The translations under genes and the position numbers were made by a program. Below the pieces are notes generated by a model, which worked only from the letters and a program-made list of their open reading frames with translations, was not told the DNA's origin and searched no databases. Positions 1 through 12,475 of a stretch of DNA of 64,000 nucleotides are shown one piece after another. Position 1 is the first letter of the stretch; the number at the start of each line of letters is the position of its first letter. The DNA comes from Punica granatum (taxonomy: Eukaryota > Streptophyta > Magnoliopsida > Myrtales > Lythraceae): NCBI RefSeq assembly GCF_007655135.1, contig NC_045132.1, positions 10,788,001-10,852,000 on the forward strand, read 5' to 3'.

Positions 1-3000
1 CCCGTCACCAGCGCCACCAGCGAGCGCCCGTCTCCAGCATCACCAGCGCCCGTCATCGAGCACGCCCGTGCCTGTTACCAGCACCCGTCACCAGCGCCAC
101 CAGCGCCCGTCACCGAGCACCCCAGCGTCCGTCATCGAGCACGCCCGTGCCTGTCACCATCCCCCGTCACCAGCGCCACCAGCGCCCGTCACCGAGCACC
201 CCAGCGTCCGTCATCGAGCACGCCCGTGCCTGTCACCAGCGCCCGTCCCCGAGCACCCCAGCGTCCGTCATCGAGCACGCCCGTGCCTGTCACCAACAGC
301 CGTCACCAGCGCCACCAGCGCTCGTCACCGAGCACCCCAGCGTCCGTCATCGAGCACGCCCGTGCTCGTCGCCAACGCCCGTCACCGAGCACCCCAGCGA
401 CCCTCATCGAGCACGCCCGTGCCGGTCGCCAGCGCCCGTCACCGAGCACTTGAGCGTCCGTCATCGAGCACGTCCGTGCCCGTCACCAGCGCCACCAGCA
501 ACCTGTCACCAGCGCCACCAGCGCCTGTCGCCAGCGCCGTCACCGAGCACCCCAGATTCCGTCATCGAGCACGCCCGTGCCTGTCACCAGCGCCCGTCAC
601 CGAGCACCCCAGCGTCCGTCATCGAGCACGCCCGTGCCTGTCACCATCCCCCGTCACCAGCGCCACCAGCGCCCGTCACCGAGCACCCCAGCGTCCGTCA
701 TCGAGCACGCCCGTGCCTGTCACCAACAGCCGTCACCAGCGCCACCAGCGCTCGTCACCGAGCACCCCAGCGTCCGTCATCGAGCACGCCCGTCCTCGTC
801 GCCAACGCCCGTCACCGAGCACCCCAGCGACCCTCATCGAGCACGCCCGTGCCGGTCGCCAGCGCCCGTCACCGAGCACCCGAGCGTCCGTCATCGAGCA
901 CGTCCGTGCCCGTCACCAGCGCCACCAGCACCTGTCACCAGCGCCACCAGCGCCTGTCGCCAGCGCCCGTCACCGAGCACCCCAGATTCCGTCATCGAGC
1001 ACGCCCGTGCCTGTCACCAGCGCCCGTCACCGAGCACCCCAGCGTCCGTCATCGAGCACGCCCGTGCCTGTCACCATCCCCCGTCACCAGCGCCACCAGC
1101 GCCCGTCACCGAGCACCCCAGCGTCCGTCATCGAGCACGCCCGTGCCTGTCACCAGCGCCCGTCCCCGAGCACCCCAGCGTCCGTCATCGAGCACGCCCT
1201 GCCTGTCACCAGCGCCCGTCCCCGAGCACCCCAGCGTCCGTCATCGAGCACGCCCGTGCCGGTCACCAGCTCCGGTCACCAGCGCCACCAGCGCCCGTCG
1301 CCGAGCACCCCAGCGTCCGTCATCGAGCACGCCCGTGCCTGTCACCAGCGCCCGTCACCGAGCACCCCAGCGACCCTCATCGAGCACGCCCGTGCCGGTC
1401 GCCTGCGCCCGTCACCGAGCACCCCAGCTTCCGTCATCGAGCACGCCCGTGCCTGTCACCAACACCCGTCACCAGCGCCACCAGCGCTCGTCACCGAGCA
1501 CCCCGGCGTCCGTCATCGAGCACGCCCGTGCTCGTCGCCAACGCCCGTCACCGAGCACCCACAGCGACCCTCATCGAGCACGCCCGTGCCGGTCGCCAGC
1601 GCCCGTCACCGAGCACCCGAGCGTCCGTCATCGAGCACGTCCGTGCCCGTCACCAGCGCCACCAGCACCTGTCACCAGCGCCACCAGCGCCTGTCGCCAG
1701 CGCCCGTCACCGAGCACCCCAGATTCCGTCATCGAGCACTCCCGTGCCTGTCACCAGCGCCCGTCACCCCAGCACCCCAGCGTCCGTCATCGAGCACGCC
1801 CGTGCCTGTCACCATCCCCGTCACCAGCGCCACCAGCGCCCGTCACCGTGCACCCCAGCGTCCGTCATCGAGCACGCCCGTGCCTGTCACCAGCGCCCGT
1901 CCCCGAGCACCCCAGCGTCCGTCATCGAGCACGCCCTGCCTGTCACCAGCGCCCGTCCCCGAGCACCCCAGCGTCCGTCATCGAGCACGCCCGTGCCGGT
2001 CACCAGCTCCCGTCACCAGCGCCACCAGCGCCCGTCGCCGAGCACCCCAGCGTCCGTCATCGAGCACGCCTGTGCCTGTCACCAGCGCCCGTCACCGAGC
2101 ACCCCAGTGTCCGTCATCGAGCACGCCCGTGCCGGTCCCAACTCGCGTCACGGGCGCCACCAGCGCCCGTCGCCGAGCACCCCAGCGTCCGTCATCGAGC
2201 ACGCCCGTGCTTGTCCCCAACGCCCCTCCCCGAGCACCCCAGCGTCCGTCATCGAGCACGCCGTGCCTGTCACCAGCACCCGTCACACCTCAGCGCCACC
2301 AGCGAGCGCCCGTCTCCAGCATCACCAGCGCCCGTCATCGAGCACGCCCGTGCCTGTTTACCAGCACCCTTCACCAGCGCCACCAGCGCCCGTCACCGAG
2401 CACCCCAGCGTCCGTCATCGAGCACGCCCGTGCCTGTCACCATCCCCCGTCACCCAGCGCCACCAGCGCCCGTCACCGAGCACCCCCAGCGTCCGTCATC
2501 GACACGCCCGTGCCTGTCACCAGCGCCCGTCCCCGAGCACCCCAGCGTCCGTCATCGAGCACGCCCGTGCCTGTCACAGGCGCCCGTCCCCGAGCACCTC
2601 AGCGTCCGTCATCGAGCACGCCCGTGCCTGTCACCACAGCCGTCACCAGCGCCACCAGCGCTCGTCACCGAGCACCCCCAGCGTCCGTCATCGAGCACGC
2701 CCTTGCTCGTCGCCAACGCCCGTCACCGACCACCCCAGCGACCCTCATCGAGCACGCCCGTGCCGGTCGCCAGCGCCCGTCACCGAGCACCCGAGCGTCC
2801 GTCATCGAGCACGTCCGTGCCCGTCACCCAGCGCCACCAGCACCTGTCACCAAGCGCCACCAGCGCCTGTCGCCAGCGCCCGTCACCGAGCACCCCAGAT
2901 TCCGTCATCGAGCACGCCCGTGCCTGTCACCAGCGCCCGTCACCGAGCACCCAGCGTCCGTTCATCGAGCACGCCCGTGCCTGTCACCATCCCCCGTCAC

Positions 3001-4104
3001 CGGCGCCACCACCAGCCCCGTCACCGAGCACCCCAGCGTCCGTCATCGAGCACGCCCGTGCCTGTCACCAGCGCCCGTCCCGAGCACCCCAGCGTCCGTC
3101 ATCGAGCACGCCTGTGCCTGTCACCAGCGCCCGTCACCGAGCACCCCAGTGTCCGTCATCGAGCACGCCCGTGCCGGTCACCAACTCGCGTCACGGGCGC
3201 CACCAGCGCCCGTCGCCGAGCACCCCAGCGTCCGTCATCGAGCACGCCCGTGCTTGTCCCCAACGCCCCTCCCCGAGCACCCCAGCGTCCGTCATCGAGC
3301 ACGCCCGTGCCTGTCACCAGCACCCGTCACCAGCGCCACCAGCGAGCGCCCGTCTCCAGCATCACCATCACCGCGCCGTCATCGAGCACGCCCGTGCCTG
3401 TTACCAGCACCCGTCACCAGCGCCACCAGCGCCCGTCACCGAGCACCCCAGCGTCCGTCATCGAGCACGCCCGTGCCTGTCACCATCCCCCGTCACCAGC
3501 GCCACCAGCGCCCGTCACCGAGCACCCCAGCGTCCGTCATCGAGCACGCCCGTGCCTGTCACCAACGCCCGTCCCCGAGCACCCCAGCGTCCGTCATCGA
3601 GCACGCCCGTGCCTGTCACAGGCGCCCGTCCCCGAGCACCTCAGCGTCCGTCATCGAGCACGCCCGTGCCTGTCACCAACAGCCGTCACCAGCGCCACCA
3701 GCGCTCGTCACCGAGCACCCCAGCGTCCGTCATCGAGCACGCCCGTGCTCGTCGCCAACGCCCGTCACCGAGCACCCCAGCGACCCTCATCGAGCACGCC
3801 CGTGCCGGTCGCCAGCGCCCGTCACCGAGCAACCGAGCGTCCGTCATCGAGCACGTCCGTGCCCGTCACCAGCGCCACCAGCACCTGTCACCGGCGCCAC
3901 CAGCGCCCGTCGCCGAGCACCCCAGCGTCCGTCATCGAGCACGCCCGTGCTTGTCCCCAACGCCCCTCCCCGAGCACCCCAGCGTCCGTCATCGAGCACG
4001 CCCGTGCCTGTCACCAGCACCCGTCACCAGCGCCGGTCACCAGCGCCACCAACGCCCGTCACCGAGCACCCCAACGTCCGTCATCGAGCACGCCGTGCCT
4101 GCCA

Positions 4105-4260
4105 CCAGCGCCCGTATCCCAGCACCCCAGCGTCCGTCAACGAGCACGCCCGTGCCTGTCACCAGCCCCCGTCACCAGCGACACCAGCGCCGTCACGAGC
4201 ACCACAGCGTCCGTCATAGAGCACGCCCGTGTCTGTCACCATCCCCCGACACCAGCGCCT
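4105..4260. repeat. Distinctive satellite segment, copy 1 of a 4.9-kb duplication
   Basis: This run of rare variants (gtatcccagcacc, gtcaacgagcac, gcaccacagcgtcc, gtcatagagcac, cgtgtctgtcacc) occurs again in the same order at about 9021-9178. The offset is 4916-4918 bp. This copy has single-base losses relative to the later one. The match implies a block duplication of several kilobases on top of the 57-bp periodicity, or two assembled versions of the same block. Confidence 0.75.
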
Positions 4261-6420
4261 GTCACCGAGCACCCCAGCGTCCGTCATCGAGCACGCCCGT
4301 GCCTGTCACCGGCGCCCGTCCCCGAGCACCCAGCGTCCGTCATCGAGCACGCCCGTGCCCGTCACCAGCGCCGGTCTCCGAGCACCCCAGCGTCCGTCAT
4401 CGAGCACGCCCGTGCCTGTCACCTCCACCGTCACCGGCGCCACCAGCGCCCGTCACCGAGCACCCCAGCGTCCGTCATCGAGCACGCCCGTGCCTGTCAC
4501 CAGCGCCCGTCCCGAGCACCCCAGCGTCCGTCATCGAGCACGCCCTGCCTGTCACCAGCGCCCGTCCCCGAGCACCCCAGCGGTCCGTTATCGAGCACGC
4601 CCGTGCCGGTCACCAGCTCCCGTCACCAGCGCCTCCAGCGCCCGTCACGAGCAGCCGCCCGTGCCTGTCACGCGCCCCGTCACCGAGCAGCACCCCAGCG
4701 TCCGTCATCGAGCACGCCCGTCACCGAGCCACCGAGCGTCCGTCATCGAGCACGCCGTGCCTGTCACCAGCGCCCGTCACCGAGCACCCCAGCGTCCGTC
4801 ATCGAGCACGCCGTGCCGGTCACCAACTCCGTCACCGGCGCCACCAGCGCCCGTCGCCGAGCACCCCAGCGTCGTCATCGAGCCGCCCGTTGCTGTCCCC
4901 AACGCCCTCCCCGAGCACCCCAGCGTCCGTCATCGAGCACGCCCGTGCCTGTCACCAGCACCGTCACCAGCGCCTGTTGCCAGCGCCCGTCTCAGTATCA
5001 CCAGCGCCGTCATCGAGCACGCCCGTGCCTGTCACCAGCACCCGTCACCCGCGCCACCAGCGCCCGTCACCGAGCACCCCAGCGTCCGTCATCGAGCACG
5101 CCCGTGCCTGTCACCAGCGCCCGTCACGAGCACCCCAGCGTCCGTCATCGAGCACGCCCGTGCCAGTCACCAGCGCCACTAGCCCGTCTCCAGCACACCA
5201 AGTGCCCATCATCGAGCACGCCCGTGCCTGTCACCAGCACCTGTCACCAGCGACACCAGCGGCCGTCACCGAGCACCCCAGCGTCCGTCATCGAGCACGC
5301 CCGTGCCTGTCACCAGCGCCCGTCACCGAGCACCCCAGCGTTCGTTATCGAGCACGCCCGTGCCTGTCACCAGCGCCCGTCACCGAGCACCACAGCGTCC
5401 GTCAACGAGCACGCCCGTGCCTGTCACCATCACCCGTCACCAGCGCCACCAGCGCCCGTCACCGAGCACCCCAGCGTCCGTCATCGAGCACGCCCGTGCC
5501 TGTCACCAGCGCCCGTCCCCGAGCACCCCAGCGTCCGTCATCGAGCACGCCCTGCCTGTCACCAGCGCCCGTCCCCGAGCACCCCAGCGTCCGTTATCGA
5601 GCACGCCCGTGCCGGTCACCAGCTCCCGTCACCAGCGCCACCAGCGCCCGTCGCCGAGCACGCCCGTGCCTGTCACAGCGCCGTCACGAGCACACCCAGC
5701 GTCCGTCATCGGCACGCCCGTCACCGAGCAACCCGAGCGCCCGTCATCGAGCACGCCCGTGCCTGTTACCAGCACCGTCACCAGCGCCACCAGCGCCCGT
5801 CACCGAGCACCCAGCGTCCGTCATCGAGCACGCCCGTGCCTGTCACCATCACCCGTCACCGCGCCACCAGCGCCCGTCACCGAGCACCCAGGCGTCCGTC
5901 ATCGAGCACGCACGTGCCTGTCACCAGCGCCCGTCCCCGAGCACCCAGCGTCCGTCATCGAGCACGCCCTGCCTGTCACCAGCGCCCGTCCCGAGCACCC
6001 CAGCGTCCGTTATCGAGCACCGCCCCGTGCCGGTCACCAGCTCCCGTCACCAGCGCCACCAGCGCCCGTCGCCGAGCACGCCCGTGCCATGTCACCAGCG
6101 CCCGTCACCGAGCACCCCAGCGTCCGTCATCGAGCACGCCCGTCACCGAGCACCCGAGCGGACCGTCATCGAGCACGCCGTGCCTGTTACCAGCACCCGT
6201 CACCAGCGCCACCAGCGCCCGTCACCGAGCACCCCAGCGTCCGTCATCGAGCACGCCCGTGCCTGTCACAGCGCCGTCCCCGAGCACCCAGCGTCCGTCA
6301 TCGAGCACGCCCGTGCCTGTCACAGGCGCCCGTCCCCGAGCACCTCAGCGTCCGTCATCGAGCACGCCCGTGCTGTCACCACAGCCGTCACCAGCGCCAC
6401 CAGCGCCCGTCACCGAGCAC
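4160..6420. other. Indel-rich part of the satellite
   Basis: Units here often lose or gain single bases in C or G runs (for example cgccgtgcc for cgcccgtgcc, or ggtccgtt for gtccgtc), while flanking tracts 588-2250 and 6420-9330 are nearly regular. The pattern looks like uncorrected long-read consensus error, although real decay is possible. Any reading frame across this part is unreliable. Confidence 0.6.
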
Positions 6421-9020
6421 CCAGCGTCCGTCATCGAGCACGCCCGTGCCTGTCACCATCCCCCGTCACCAGCGCCACCAGCGCCCGTCACCGAGCACCC
6501 CAGCGTCCGTCATCGAGCACGCCCGTGCCTGTCACCATCCCCCGTCACCAGCGCCACCAGCGCCCGTCACCGAGCACCCCAGCGTCCGTCATCGAGCACG
6601 CCGGTGCCTGTCACCAGCGCCCGTCCCCGAGCACCCCAGCGTCCGTCATCGAGCACGCCCGTGCCTGTCACAGGCGCCCGTCCCCGAGCACCTCAGCGTC
6701 CGTCATCGAGCACGCCCGTGCCTGTCACCAACAGCCGTCACCAGCGCCACCAGCGCTCGTCACCGAGCACCCCAGCGTCCGTCATCGAGCACGCCCGTGC
6801 TCGTCGCCAACGCCCGTCACCGAGCACCCCAGCGACCCTCATCGAGCACGCCCGTGCCGGTCGCCAGCGCCCGTCACCGAGCACCCGAGCGTCCGTCATC
6901 GAGCACGTCCGTGCCCGTCGCCAGCGCCACCAGCACCTGTCACCAGCGCCACCAGCGCCTGTCGCCAGCGCCCGTCACCGAGCACCCCAGATTCCGTCAT
7001 CGAGCACGCCCGTGCCTGTCACCAGCGCCCGTCACCGAGCACCCCAGCGTCCGTCATCGAGCACGCCCGTGCCTGTCACCATCCCCCGTCACCAGCGCCA
7101 CCAGCGCCCGTCACCGAGCACCCCAGCGTCCGTCATCGAGCACGCCCTGCCTGTCACCAGCGCCCGTCCCCGAGCACCCCAGCGTCCGTCATCGAGCACG
7201 CCCGTGCCGGTCACCAGCTCCCGTCACCAGCGCCACCAGCGCCCGTCGCCGAGCACCCCAGCGTCCGTCATCGAGCACGCCCGTGCCTGTCACCAGCGCC
7301 CGTCACCGAGCACCCCAGCGACCCTCATCGAGCACGCCCGTGCCGGTCGCCTGCGCCCGTCACCGAGCACCCCAGCGTCCGTCAACGAGCACGTCCGTGC
7401 CCGTCACCGGCGCCACCAGCACCTGTCACCAGCTCCACCAGCGCCTGTCGCCAGCGCCCGTCTCCAGCATCACCAGCGCCCGTCATCGAGCACGCCCGTG
7501 CCTGTCACCAGCGCCCGTCACCGAGCACCCCAGATTCCGTCATCGAGCACGCCCGTGCCTGTCACCGGCGCCCGTCACTGAGCACCCCAGCGTCCGTCAT
7601 CGAGCACGCCCGTGCCTGTCACCATCCCCCGTCACCGGCGCCACCAGCGCCCGTCACCGAGCACCCCAGCGTCCGTCATCGAGCACGCCGGTGCCTGTCA
7701 CCAGCGCCCGTCCCCGAGCACCCCAGCGTCCGTCATCGAGCACGCCCGTGCCTGTCACAGGCGCCCGTCCCCGAGCACCTCAGCGTCCGTCATCGAGCAC
7801 GCCCGTGCCTGTCACCAACAGCCGTCACCAGCGCCACCAGCGCTCGTCACCGAGCACCCCAGCGTCCGTCATCGAGCACGCCCGTGCTCGTCGCCAACGC
7901 CCGTCACCGAGCACCCCAGCGACCCTCATCGAGCACGCCCGTGCCGGTCGCCAGCGCCCGTCACCGAGCACCCGAGCGTCCGTCATCGAGCACGTCCGTG
8001 CCCGTCACCAGCGCCACCAGCACCTGTCACCAGCGCCACCAGCGCCTGTCGCCAGCGCCCGTCACCGAGCACCCCAGATTCCGTCATCGAGCACGCCCGT
8101 GCCTGTGCCCAGCGCCCGTCACCGAGCACCCCAGCGTCCGTCATCGAGCACGCCCGTGCCTGTCACCATCCCCGTCACCAGCGCCACCAGCGCCCGTCAC
8201 CGAGCACCCCAGCGTCCGTCATCGAGCACGCCCGTGCCTGTCACCAGCGCCCGTCCCCGAGCACCCCAGCGTCCGTCATCGAGCACGCCCTGCCTGTCAC
8301 CAGCGCCCGTCCCCGAGCACCCCAGCGTCCGTCATCGAGCACGCCCGTGCCGGTCACCAGCTCCCGTCACCAGCGCCACCAGCGCCCGTCGCCGAGCACC
8401 CCAGCGTCCGTCATCGAGCACGCCCGTGCCTGTCACCAGCGCCCGTCCCCGAGCACCCCAGCGTCCGTCATCGAGCACGCCCGTGCCGGTCACCAGCTCC
8501 CGTCACCAGCGCCACCAGCGCCCGTCGCCGAGCACCCCAGCGTCCGTCATCGAGCACGCCCGTGCCCGAGCACCCCAGCGTCCGTCATCGAGCACGCCCT
8601 GCCTGTCACCAGCGCCCGTCCCCGAGCACCCCAGCGTCCGTCATCGAGCACGCCCGTGCCGGTCACCGGCTCCCGTCACCGGCGCCCGTCGCCGAGCACC
8701 CCAGCGTCCGTCATCGAGCACGCCCGTGCCTGTCACCAGCGCCCGTCACCGAGCACCCCAGCGTCCGTCATCGAGCACGCCCGTGCCGGTCACCAACTCC
8801 CGTCACCGGCGCCACCAGCGCCCGTCGCCGAGCACCCCAGCGTCCGTCATCGAGCACGCCCGTGCTTGTCCCCAACGCCCCTCCCCGAGCACCCCAGCGT
8901 CCGTCATCGAGCACGCCCGTGCCTGTCACCTGCACCCGTCACCAGCGCCGGTCACCAGCGCCACCAACGCCCGTCACCGAGCACCCCAGCGTCCGTCATC
9001 GAGCACGCCCGTGCCTGCCA

Positions 9021-9178
9021 CCAGCGCCCGTATCCCAGCACCCCAGCGTCCGTCAACGAGCACGCCCGTGCCTGTCACCAGCCCCCGTCACCAGCGACAC
9101 CAGCGCCCGTCACCGAGCACCACAGCGTCCGTCATAGAGCACGCCCGTGTCTGTCACCATCCCCCGACACCAGCGCCC
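9021..9178. repeat. Distinctive satellite segment, copy 2 of a 4.9-kb duplication
   Basis: This is the partner of 4105-4260, with the same series of rare variant units and an intact, frame-regular sequence. It marks the end of a clean tract (about 6420-9330). After it, single-base indels become frequent again. Confidence 0.75.
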
Positions 9179-9329
9179 GTCACCGAGCACCCCAGCGTCC
9201 GTCATCGAGCACGCCCGTGCCTGTCACCAGCGCCCGTCCCCGAGCACCCCAGCGTCCGTCATCGAGCACGCCCGTGCCTGTCACCAGCGCCCGTCGCCCA
9301 GCACCCCAGCGTCCGTCATCGAGCACGCC

Positions 9330-12300
9330 CGTGCCGTCACCATCCCCCGTCACCAGCGCACCAGCGCCCCGCCCCGTCACGAGCACCCCAGCGTCCGTCA
9401 TCGAGCACGCCCGTGCCGGTCACCAGCGCCCGTCCCCGAGCACCCCAGCGTCCGTCATCGAGCACGCCCGTGCCCGTCACCAGCGCCGGTCACCGAGCAC
9501 CCCAGCGTCCGTCATCGAGCACGCCCGTGCCTGTCACCATCCCCCGTCACCAGCGCCACCAGCGCCCGTCACCGAGCACCCCAGCGTCCGTCATCGAGCA
9601 CGCCCTGCCTGTCACCAGCGCCCGTCCCCGAGCACCCCAGCGTCCGTTATCGAGCACGCCCGTGCCGGTCACCAGCTCCCGTCACCAGCGCCACCAGCGC
9701 CCGTCGCCGAGCACGCCCGTGCCTGTCACCAGCGCCCGTCACCGAGCACCCCAGCGTCCGTCATCGAGCACGCCCGTCACCGAGCACCCGAGCGCCCGTC
9801 ATCGAGCACGCCCGTGCCTGTTACCAGCACCCGTCACCAGCGCCACCAGCGCCCGTCACCGAGCACCCCAGCGTCCGTCATCGAGCACGCCCGTGCCTGT
9901 CACCATCCCCCGTCACCAGCGCCACCAGCGCCCGTCACCGAGCACCCCAGCGTCCGTCATCGAGCACGCCCGTGCCTGTCACCAGCGCCCGTCCCCGAGC
10001 ACCCCAGCGTCCGTCATCGAGCACGCCCGTGCCTGTCACCAGCGCCCGTCCCCGAGCACCCCAGCGTCCGTTATCGAGCACGCCCGTGCGGTCACCAGCT
10101 CCCGTCACCGCGCCACCAGCGCCCGTCGCCGAGCACGCCCGTGCCTGTCACCAGCGCCCGTCACCGAGCACCCCAGCGTCCGTCATCGAGCACGCCCGTC
10201 ACCGAGCACCCGAGCGTCCGTCATCGAGCACGCCCGTGCTGTTACCAGCACCGTCACCAGCGCCACCAGCGCCCGTCACCGAGCACCCCAGCGTCCGTCA
10301 TCGAGCACGCCCGTGCCTGTTCACCATACCCGTCACCAGCGCCACCAGCGCCCGTCACGAGCACCCCAGCGCGTCATCGAGCACGCCGTGCCTGCCTGTC
10401 ACCATCCCCCGTCACCAGCGCCACCAGCGCCCGTCACCGAGCACCCCAGCGTCCGTCATCGAGCACCCGGTGCCTGTCACCAGCGCCCGTCCCCGAGCAC
10501 CCCAGCGTCCGTCATCGAGCACGCCGTGCCTGTCACAGGCGCCCGTCCCCGAGCACCTCAGCGTCCGTCATCGAGCACGCCGTGCCTGTCACCAACAGCC
10601 CGTCACCAGCGCCACCAGCGCTCGTCACGAGCACCCCAGCGTCCGTCATCGAGCACGCCGTGCTCGTCGCCAACGACCCGTCACCGAGCACCCCAGCGAC
10701 CCTCATCGAGCACGCCCGTGCCGGTCGCCAGCGCCCGTCACCGAGCACCCGAGCGTCCGTCATCGAGCACGTCCGTGCCCGTCACCAGCGCCACCAGCAC
10801 CTGTCACCAGCGCCTGTCGCCAGCGCCCGTCACCGAGCACCCCAGATTCCGTCATCGAGCACGCCCGTGCCTGTCACCAGCGCCCGTCACCGAGCACCCC
10901 AGCGTCCGTCATCGAGCACGCCCGTGCCTGTCACCATCCCCCGTCACCAGCGCCACCAGCGCCCGTCACCGAGCACCCCAGCGTCCGTCATCGAGCACGC
11001 CCTGCCTGTCACCAGCGCCCGTCCCCGAGCACCCCAGCGTCCGTCATCGAGCACGCCCGTGCCGGTCACCAGCTCCCGTCACCAGCGCCCACCAGCGCCC
11101 GTCGCCGAGCACCCCAGCGTCCGTCATCGAGCACGGCCGTGCCTGTCACCAGCGCCGTCACCGAGCCCCCCAGCGACCTCATCGAGCACGCCCGTGCCGG
11201 TCGCCTGCGCCCGTCACCGAGCACCCCAGCGTCCGTCAACGAGCACGTCGTGCCCGTCACCGGCGCCACCAGCACCTGTCACCAGCCCACCAGCGCCTAT
11301 CGCCCAGCGCCCGTCTCCAGCATCACCAGCGCCCGTCATCGAGCACGCCCGTGCCTGTCACCAGCGCCCGTCACCGAGCACCCCAGATTCCGTCATCGAG
11401 CACGCCCGTGCCTGTCACGGCGCCCGTCAACCGAGCACCCCAGCGTCCGTCATCGAGCACGCCCGTGCCTGTCACCATCCCCCGTCACCGGCGCCACCAG
11501 CGCCCGTCACCGAGCACCCCAGCGTCCGTCATCGAGCACGCCGGTGCCTGTCACCAGCGCCCCGTCCCCGAGCACCCCAGCGTCCGTCATCGAGCACGCC
11601 CGTGCCTGTCACAGGCGCCCGTCCCCGAGCACCTCAGCGTCCGTCATCGAGCACGCCCGTGCCTGTCACCAACAGCCGTCACCAGCGCCACCAGCGCTCG
11701 TCACCGAGCACCCCAGCGTCCGTCATCGAGCACGCCCGTGCTCGTCGCCAACGCCCGTCACCGAGCACCCCAGCGACCCTCATCGAGCACGCCCGTGCCG
11801 GTCGCCAGCGCCGTCACCGAGCACCCGAGCGTCCGTCATCGAGCACGTCCGTGCCCGTCACCAGCGCCACCAGCACCTGTCACCAGCGCCACCAGCGCCT
11901 GTCGCCAGCGCCCGTCACCGAGCACCCCAGATTCCGTCATCGAGCACGCCCGTGCCTGTGCCAGCGCCGTCACCGAGCACCCCAGCGTCCGTCATCGAGC
12001 ACGCCCGTGCCTGTCACCATCCCCCGTCACCAGCGCCACCAGCGCCCGTTCACCGAGCACCCAGCGTCCGTCATCGAGCACGCCCGTGCCTGTCACCAGC
12101 GCCCGTCCCCGAGCACCCCAGCGTCCGTCATCGAGCACGCCCTGCCTGTCACCAGCGCCCGTCCCGAGCACCCCAGCGTCCGTCATCGAGCACGCCCGTG
12201 CCGGTCACCAGCTCCCGTCACCAGCGCCACCAGCGCCCGTCGCGAGCACCCAGCGTCCGTCATCGAGCACGCCCGTGCCTGTCACCAGGCCCGTCCCCGA

Positions 12301-12375
12301 GCACCCCAGCGTCCGTCATCGAGCACGCCCGTGCCGGTCACCAGCTCCCGTCACCAGCGCCACCAGCGCCCGTCG
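9330..12375. other. Indel-rich end of the satellite next to the gap
   Basis: The satellite sequence is the same as before, but single-base losses and gains are again common (10081-10410, 11140-11320, 12230-12300). The noise runs up to the 100-N gap, as expected where an assembler fails at a collapsed or poorly covered array end. Confidence 0.6.
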
Positions 12376-12475
12376 NNNNNNNNNNNNNNNNNNNNNNNNN
12401 NNNNNNNNNNNNNNNNNNNNNNNNNNNNNNNNNNNNNNNNNNNNNNNNNNNNNNNNNNNNNNNNNNNNNNNNNNN
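12376..12475. other. Assembly gap of exactly 100 N
   Basis: A run of exactly 100 N is a conventional placeholder for a gap of unknown length. The satellite ends at 12375 and retroelement leader sequence starts at 12476, so their true distance, order and orientation are not established by this window. Confidence 0.98.

Larger units (their letters stand above)
1..12375. repeat. GC-rich satellite, 57-bp unit with 79-bp variant
   Basis: The whole stretch is one tandem array. The commonest unit is 57 bp, for example 588-644, with about 72% GC and roughly twice as much C as G on this strand. A frequent variant carries an extra 22 bp (79 bp). Within the unit, the starts ccgtcacc, ccgtcatc and ctgtcacc lie 22 bp apart and are followed by a 13-bp remnant, so the unit reads as 22+22+13 and the variant as 22+22+22+13. 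Marked variant units (agattccgtc, gaccctcatc, caccaacagc, gtgctcgtcg) recur in the same order every 430-480 bp in cleaner parts, which is a higher-order structure. The unit contains no TA or TGA on the plus strand, so all three forward frames stay open for kilobases. I see no gene here. The array runs off the left edge. Confidence 0.97.

Noticed and set aside
1..12375. CRISPR array
   Set aside because: Units are contiguous variants of one sequence with no unique spacers, and the context is plant DNA.
1..12375. Ribosomal DNA intergenic spacer
   Set aside because: GC-rich subrepeats would fit, but no 18S, 5.8S or 25S sequence is recognisable anywhere in the window.
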